Below, in pieces: positions 60,169 through 64,000 of a DNA stretch of 64,000 nucleotides. Each line of letters begins with the position of its first letter. Position 1 is the first letter of the stretch. Both the position numbers and the translations under genes were made by a program. Source of the DNA: JBLNBN01 sp050260015 (GTDB lineage Bacteria > Bacteroidota > Ignavibacteria > Kapaibacteriales > UBA2268); the NCBI GenBank assembly GCA_050260015.1, contig JBLNBN010000011.1:1-64000 (forward strand). The letters run 5' to 3'. Under the pieces are notes generated by a model. That model was given only the letters and a program-made list of their open reading frames with translations, had not been told where the DNA came from and did not search any database.

Positions 60169-60188
60169 TAATAATATTTTTGCTTTAT

Positions 60189-61337
60189 TTAATCTGCTTC
60201 CAGGATTAAAGGCAGGGTGGCCATAAAGGTCGTTCCTGCGGTTTCATTAGTCGCAAAGGAAGCCCTGCCCTTAAGGTATTTCTCCGTAAAGAGCTTGATG
60301 CTGTACGTGCCTACCCCTCTTCCTTTTCCCTTTGTCGAGAACGAGCGATTAAATATCTGCAGTTGCGCGTCAATGGGAATAAATTGCGAGTTATGCGTCC
60401 AGAAAATTATAGAGTTGTTCTCTATCTTGCATCCGCCCGTCACTTTATCGCCGGGGCCGGAGGCTTCAACCGCGTTTTTAAGCATATTGGAGTAAACCCT
60501 CGAGAGCAGGGTTTTGTCCGATACGAACATAACGTCGGTGGCGTTGGCGTCCAATTGTATCTGAACGGACTCGGACCCGAGCGAATCATTCTTAAAGGAA
60601 TCGGCCATTTCGCGCAGGAAGAAGCTCGAGCGAATTGGTTCGGGTTGAACGGTTAAGTCGCCGCTCTCGGCGGAGAAAAGCCCCCGCTGAGAATTAATCT
60701 CCTCGTGGAGCCGTTTTACGCCAAGCGCCAGGCGATCCAGCAGCTCTTTCTGGTAGGCCGTATTTGTTTGGGGTAGCATCTCGGTATAATTGATTACGCC
60801 GGTCAACGTATTGGATATGTCGTGGAAGAAAGTCCTCTCGAGCACGTTTCTCCTTTTTTCATGGCTAATGTCGGTAGCGACGAAGATAACGAAGTTATCG
60901 TCATTTACCTTGAACGGCGAGCTCGTTACGCGCAGGTCGAAGGCAATGCCGGTATTCCTTTGGGTAATCCTGCATTCTTCCATTTTCTTTTTCCCGCGCA
61001 GGCCGGAGACAATAGCGTTGACTGCTCCGCAGGTGCGGCAAAACGACGTCGTGCCGCAGCCGCCGTCGTTCTCGTCCGCATGGACGCAATTTAGAGCTTC
61101 GCCGGGCCGCACGCCGTAGGCGTCCTCGCGCCGGGAAAGTCCGAACGCGTCGCTAAGGGTTTGGTTGCCGAAGACGATTTGCCTGTGCTTGTTCAGGATT
61201 AAAACTATATCCGGAATGGAATCGAGCAGTTCGCAAAGCAGGGGCATAGAAATGAGCAAATCCGCTTCCTGGTGGATCCTTTCAACTGCGGCGCGTTCCG
61301 GCGGCGCAAATTCTGTTTTTAATTCAGCAAAAGCCAT
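60189..61337 (-). CDS. PAS sensor histidine kinase with Cys-rich PAS
   Basis: 382 aa without membrane helices, so cytoplasmic. PAS domain (about residues 35-165) contains a Cys cluster (C84, C94, C100, C103, and C122; GGCGTTSFCRTCGA) that could bind a metal or sense redox. The dimerization box holds H172 (FFHDISNTLTGVIN), and the ATPase domain has N box NMLKNAVEAS, G1-like GRGVGTYSIKLF and a C-terminal GTTFMATLPL. No response regulator is adjacent, so it is an orphan kinase here. Confidence 0.92.
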   Translation of the reverse strand: MAFAELKTEFAPPERAAVERIHQEADLLISMPLLCELLDSIPDIVLILNKHRQIVFGNQTLSDAFGLSRREDAYGVRPGEALNCVHADENDGGCGTTSFCRTCGAVNAIVSGLRGKKKMEECRITQRNTGIAFDLRVTSSPFKVNDDNFVIFVATDISHEKRRNVLERTFFHDISNTLTGVINYTEMLPQTNTAYQKELLDRLALGVKRLHEEINSQRGLFSAESGDLTVQPEPIRSSFFLREMADSFKNDSLGSESVQIQLDANATDVMFVSDKTLLSRVYSNMLKNAVEASGPGDKVTGGCKIENNSIIFWTHNSQFIPIDAQLQIFNRSFSTKGKGRGVGTYSIKLFTEKYLKGRASFATNETAGTTFMATLPLILEAD

Positions 61338-61557
61338 AGCGCAATCCCTTAATTTACAAAAGTATAATTACCGTAGTGATAAGTCGAACGCCTTTTGACA
61401 AATATAGTAATTAATTTATTGGAAACCCAGAAAAAAATATTAATATTCGAAATGAAATAGGCTGAATAGGAATATTTTTAGCGCTTTCCCGCGCGCTGCT
61501 TCCCAGGCGCGGGCCGTGGAAGAAAAGAGGAAAATCCCGCGCAAAATCCCGCTCCAA

Positions 61558-61625
61558 GTCATTCCGGCCCCTGAGCCGGAATCCATGTATTCAATAAGAT
61601 GGATTCCAGCTTGCGCTGGAATGAC
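61558..61625. repeat. inverted pair of GTCATTCC-type palindromes
   Basis: GTCATTCCGGCCCCTGAGCC GGAATCCAT on the left and ATGGATTCCAGCTTGCGCTGGAATGAC on the right are inverted copies of one unit, each with its own inner palindrome, around TATTCAATAAG. Such repeats (GTCATTCC...GGAATCC) are common between bacterial genes. Confidence 0.75.
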
Positions 61626-61669
61626 GGATACAAGTGAATAATGCGCTAATTATATAAAAACAGAAGAGC

Positions 61670-61741
61670 CTGTCGCTCAGCGCCAGCGAAGAGTCCAAAG
61701 GATGCATGGACTTTACCTCGCTTCGGTCCTCTGAGCGACAG
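61670..61741. repeat. dispersed palindromic element, full copy 3
   Basis: 72 bp with perfect 11-bp terminal inverted repeats CTGTCGCTCAG / CTGAGCGACAG. The core shares GCGCCAGCGAAGAGTCCAAAGGATGCATGGACT with 145-215. Confidence 0.8.
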
Positions 61742-61842
61742 ACCCTTCAATATCAAGCGTTTGCATGGCATTAATCAAAACGATAGCTTACGGCGCAATT
61801 GATAAATGATCAATGCTAAATGTTAAAATAATTTTGGCCGGG

Positions 61843-62472
61843 CTATTTAATGTTATGCCCGATTAACCGGTTCTCCACCCAGAGCGTATCCGCCCGGCCG
61901 CCGCCGTAGGAGATGTCCGTTATGCGTTTGTAGACGGTCAGGCCGTTGCCGGGGCAGTAGCAGTAGATATCTTTAATTCCGTTTACGGTGGCGATCTCGC
62001 CCTCGTTCCAGCGCGAGTAGACGACGCACTCGAACGTGCCTGCCGGCGTAGTCATCTTCTCCCTCACTCCCTCGGTTTTGTAAATGCTCGAGGCATTCCT
62101 GCATAATTCGCCGACGTAGGTAGGATATTTTCTAACCAGGATAGGCTTTTGCTCCGCTTCCATATATTGCCAGAGCGATTGATCCCTGTTTGCGTAGAGG
62201 AAGGATTCATTGTTGGAGTTGACAAATCGGTACCATTCTTCCCCGTTTATTATGACTTTAGCGGTTACGCTAATATTTATTGTGTCTACGACGCTTAGGT
62301 TGTTCATCCCAGAGCCGTTGTACTTTACGACTTCGTAAGTCCAGGAATTACCGACCTTCATATTCCAAAGCCCGTTGTTGTTTCCACCGGCCCCGTTAGG
62401 TTCGTTTCCGCTTTCGCAAGCAGCCAAAATGAGGGCCGTAGCCGCCAGGCAGGCGAGTATAAGCTGTTTCAT
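61843..62472 (-). CDS. lipoprotein of unknown function
   Basis: 209 aa. Lipoprotein signal MKQLILACLAATALILAAC (Cys at residue 19), then a short Gly/Asn-rich linker and a beta-rich domain with GNSWTYEVVKYNGSG, DTINISVTAKVIINGEEWYRFVN, TTPAGTFECVVYSRWNE and YCYCPGNGLTVYKRITDISYGGGR. This style (WxYxxxxxG ... GTFxCxxY ... ApGxGLVk) matches small Bacteroidota lipoproteins that resemble LolA/lipocalin-like folds. No catalytic motif. Stands alone. Confidence 0.75.
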   Translation of the reverse strand: MKQLILACLAATALILAACESGNEPNGAGGNNNGLWNMKVGNSWTYEVVKYNGSGMNNLSVVDTINISVTAKVIINGEEWYRFVNSNNESFLYANRDQSLWQYMEAEQKPILVRKYPTYVGELCRNASSIYKTEGVREKMTTPAGTFECVVYSRWNEGEIATVNGIKDIYCYCPGNGLTVYKRITDISYGGGRADTLWVENRLIGHNIK

Positions 62473-62870
62473 GACAATTCTCCTCTATATAGATACCCGA
62501 TAAAAAATTATAAAGCAAGCCTTTCCGCGATTGCGCGAGCGCCCGCATGTTTTCATTATTCTACAGCATTGAATTTTGATTTAATCTCTTTTTCAATCCT
62601 CCCGGGGATATTCCAACCGGGAGGACAATCTTGCGCATTTTGTAGCGAGGCCTTGATAGTCGCAGCCTCATGGAGCCATCATTAAATATCCATGAACGAT
62701 ATATCATTTATACGGCGGAAACAACTTCAGGTTTCGCCGGGACGAAAAAAAATTGTATAAATAATTTAGTTTATACGTCTTATTATCAAAAAATTAATTT
62801 TCAAGGGCTGAAACTATTTCAGGAAAAATTTGTTAATATGTTATTACTTTGTTAAAGGGAGAATTTGTTT
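62473..62870. other. non-coding spacer
   Basis: 398 bp. Contains a CCTCCCGG ... CCGGGAGG hairpin (62598-62624) without a T-run, then an AT-rich leader that should hold the promoter of the downstream gene. A 61-codon frame within it looks like chance. Confidence 0.55.
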
Positions 62871-64000
62871 ATGGATTTAAGATTTACCCGATATATTCGC
62901 TATTTATTATTAGCGTTTTGCATAATTACGCTGGAGGCCAACGCGAATGATTTCGCTACTGCGTTGAACTTTCCCGGCGGCGGCGTGATGAATAAGCTCG
63001 CAGTAAACCCGAATACGAACGCTTTCTTTTGCGCGGTTTGGGGAGAAGGGCTTTACCGTTCGACGGATAAAGGCTTGACGTGGATAAAATCCGACGTTGG
63101 GATAACGACACCATACATTAACGACGTCATTTTCGATAAGAACGGCGAGGGATACGCGGCTACCCAGGGCGGCGGCATATTCCGCACGACGAACAACGGG
63201 CTGCTTTGGAGCGCGGCGTCTACCGGCCTGAGCAATAAGGAAATAACCGCCCTTGGTTTTGGACCGGGCAATATTATTCTCGCTGGCTCCGCAGGCAGCG
63301 GTATGTACGTCTCCAGGGATAAAGGCGCGACGTGGACGAACAGCCGCGTCGGGATCCAATACCAGGATATTAAAACTATAGCGACGGCGCATAACGGCTT
63401 TATACTGGCCGGAACGTACGGCGGAGGCATATTCCTTTCCCGCGACTCGGGCCTGACCTGGAAGGCGAATAACAGCGGCCTGGCCAACAAATACATAAAC
63501 CAAATTGTCGTTAGCGGGAACAGCAATATGTACGTCGCGACAAACGGCGACGGCGTTTACTTTTCCGGGAATAACGGCACGTACTGGGCGGCCTACGATT
63601 CGGCTTCGCTGCGCGACAAATACGTAACCTGCCTCTGCTTCAACGAGCAGAGAGAACTCGTCGCCGGCACCCGATCGCGGGGGATCTACCTGAAGGACGA
63701 CAGCATGTACTTCAAATGGAAGATGGTCTCGCGCTGGGACGAGGGCGTCGCTTCGTTGGCCTGCAATAATTCCGGGATCGTGCTCTACACCAATATGGAC
63801 AACATAGCTTACTACAGCGACACCAAAGCGAGGAGCTTCCAGCAGGACGGGGGAACTATCGTTCCGATACCGACTACGTCAGCTATAACGCTAGGGCGCA
63901 ATGGATTGATAATTGCAAAAAATACCTCCAAGCCTATCCAGGTATCGACCGATTACGGGAACACCTGGACCGCGCATGGAAGGGAGTCGACGGAAGTAAA
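62871..64000 (+). CDS. exported BNR/sortilin-like repeat protein, partial (runs off the end)
   Basis: 376 codons visible and still open at the window end. The ATG follows GGGAG. A signal-like N-terminus (YIRYLLLAFCIITLEANA) precedes repeated blades with Asp-box-like motifs: RSTDKGLTWIKSD, RTTNNGLLWSA, VSRDKGATWTNS, LSRDSGLTWKANN, STDYGNTWTA, each next to G-x-G-[IVL]-[YF]. These build a beta-propeller of the BNR/VPS10 class. Such proteins in this group often end in a T9SS sorting domain, which would lie beyond the window. Confidence 0.88.
   Translation, partial: MDLRFTRYIRYLLLAFCIITLEANANDFATALNFPGGGVMNKLAVNPNTNAFFCAVWGEGLYRSTDKGLTWIKSDVGITTPYINDVIFDKNGEGYAATQGGGIFRTTNNGLLWSAASTGLSNKEITALGFGPGNIILAGSAGSGMYVSRDKGATWTNSRVGIQYQDIKTIATAHNGFILAGTYGGGIFLSRDSGLTWKANNSGLANKYINQIVVSGNSNMYVATNGDGVYFSGNNGTYWAAYDSASLRDKYVTCLCFNEQRELVAGTRSRGIYLKDDSMYFKWKMVSRWDEGVASLACNNSGIVLYTNMDNIAYYSDTKARSFQQDGGTIVPIPTTSAITLGRNGLIIAKNTSKPIQVSTDYGNTWTAHGRESTEV

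Larger units (their letters stand above)
61338..61842. other. non-coding spacer with palindromic repeats
   Basis: 505 bp between kinase and lipoprotein. Contains an inverted pair of GTCATTCCGG-type repeats (61558-61625) and a full copy of the 72-bp palindromic element (61670-61741). A CGCGCG-rich stretch near 61485-61520 resembles the CCGCGG part of the GTTACA-type repeat. No gene seen. Confidence 0.65.

Noticed and set aside
62598..62624. CCTCCCGG/CCGGGAGG hairpin as a terminator
   Set aside because: No T-run follows on either strand, and no gene ends immediately before it.
62670..62855. 61-codon open frame upstream of the BNR-repeat gene
   Set aside because: No ribosome site, AT-rich leader composition and no recognisable domain.

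Overview
The window reads as a chromosome fragment of roughly even base composition from a Gram-negative bacterium of the FCB group, most plausibly the Chlorobiota/Ignavibacteria/Kapabacteria side of Bacteroidota. The pointers are a type A type IX secretion (Por secretion) C-terminal domain on a large exported protein (18857-22297), a Bacteroidota-style RecQ, DhnA-type class I aldolase, MotAB stators, many small lipoproteins and weak Shine-Dalgarno sites. This placement is inferred from gene content; there is no rRNA, and I found no tRNA.

Layout. 1-2.7 kb: repeat-bearing spacer, CorA transporter, exported WG-repeat protein. 2.7-11.1 kb (+): acyl-CoA synthetase, lipoate ligase LplA, exported cyclophilin, TPR lipoprotein, MotA, MotB and a response regulator with a degenerate HD-GYP domain. 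11.1-11.85 kb: non-coding patchwork of dispersed repeats. 11.85-17 kb (-): ABC exporter, RecQ with an in-frame detached tail, class I aldolase. 17-24 kb: beta-propeller-like exported protein, GNAT acetyltransferase, giant LamG/PNGase F-like T9SS cargo, and a tandem HTH protein. 24-29 kb: NAD synthetase, and the overlapping operon aminotransferase-tadA-rsmI-ruvA. 29-33.5 kb: HisA-like protein followed by nuoG-nuoH-nuoI, closed by a terminator. 33.6-40.4 kb: OPT transporter, two tandem GT39-like membrane glycosyltransferases, a 4Fe-4S protein and a small Rho-N-like basic protein. 40.4-43.3 kb (-): aspartate-type aminotransferase translationally coupled to pckA. 43.4-45.3 kb: ECF sigma factor and an unusual anti-sigma-like/beta-rich fusion. 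45.8-51.2 kb: M49-like peptidase lipoprotein; a tightly overlapping isochorismatase-like / FAD oxidoreductase / RlmN-Cfr-like radical SAM operon; a PH-like protein; a Spy/CpxP-like lipoprotein. 51.2-58.8 kb: PepT, mono-heme exported protein, lipB-lipA, and the overlapping ispF-epimerase-Na/solute symporter-CDP-alcohol transferase operon, then gcvH. 58.8-64 kb: voltage-gated cation channel, a truncated restriction-enzyme remnant, PAS histidine kinase, repeats, a small lipoprotein and the start of a BNR/sortilin-like repeat protein that runs off the end.

Metabolically, lipoate supply (LplA, LipB, LipA) and one lipoate acceptor (GcvH) lie in the same 64 kb; aspartate aminotransferase plus PckA gives an aspartate-to-PEP route that could feed gluconeogenesis with the aldolase; NuoGHI is a detached piece of complex I. 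The candidates for undescribed biology are the isochorismatase/FAD/radical SAM operon, the anti-sigma/beta-domain fusion, the split RecQ, the HisA-like protein with a coupled mini-ORF leader in front of nuoG, the pseudo-HD-GYP regulator next to motAB, and a family of about 72-bp palindromic intergenic elements.
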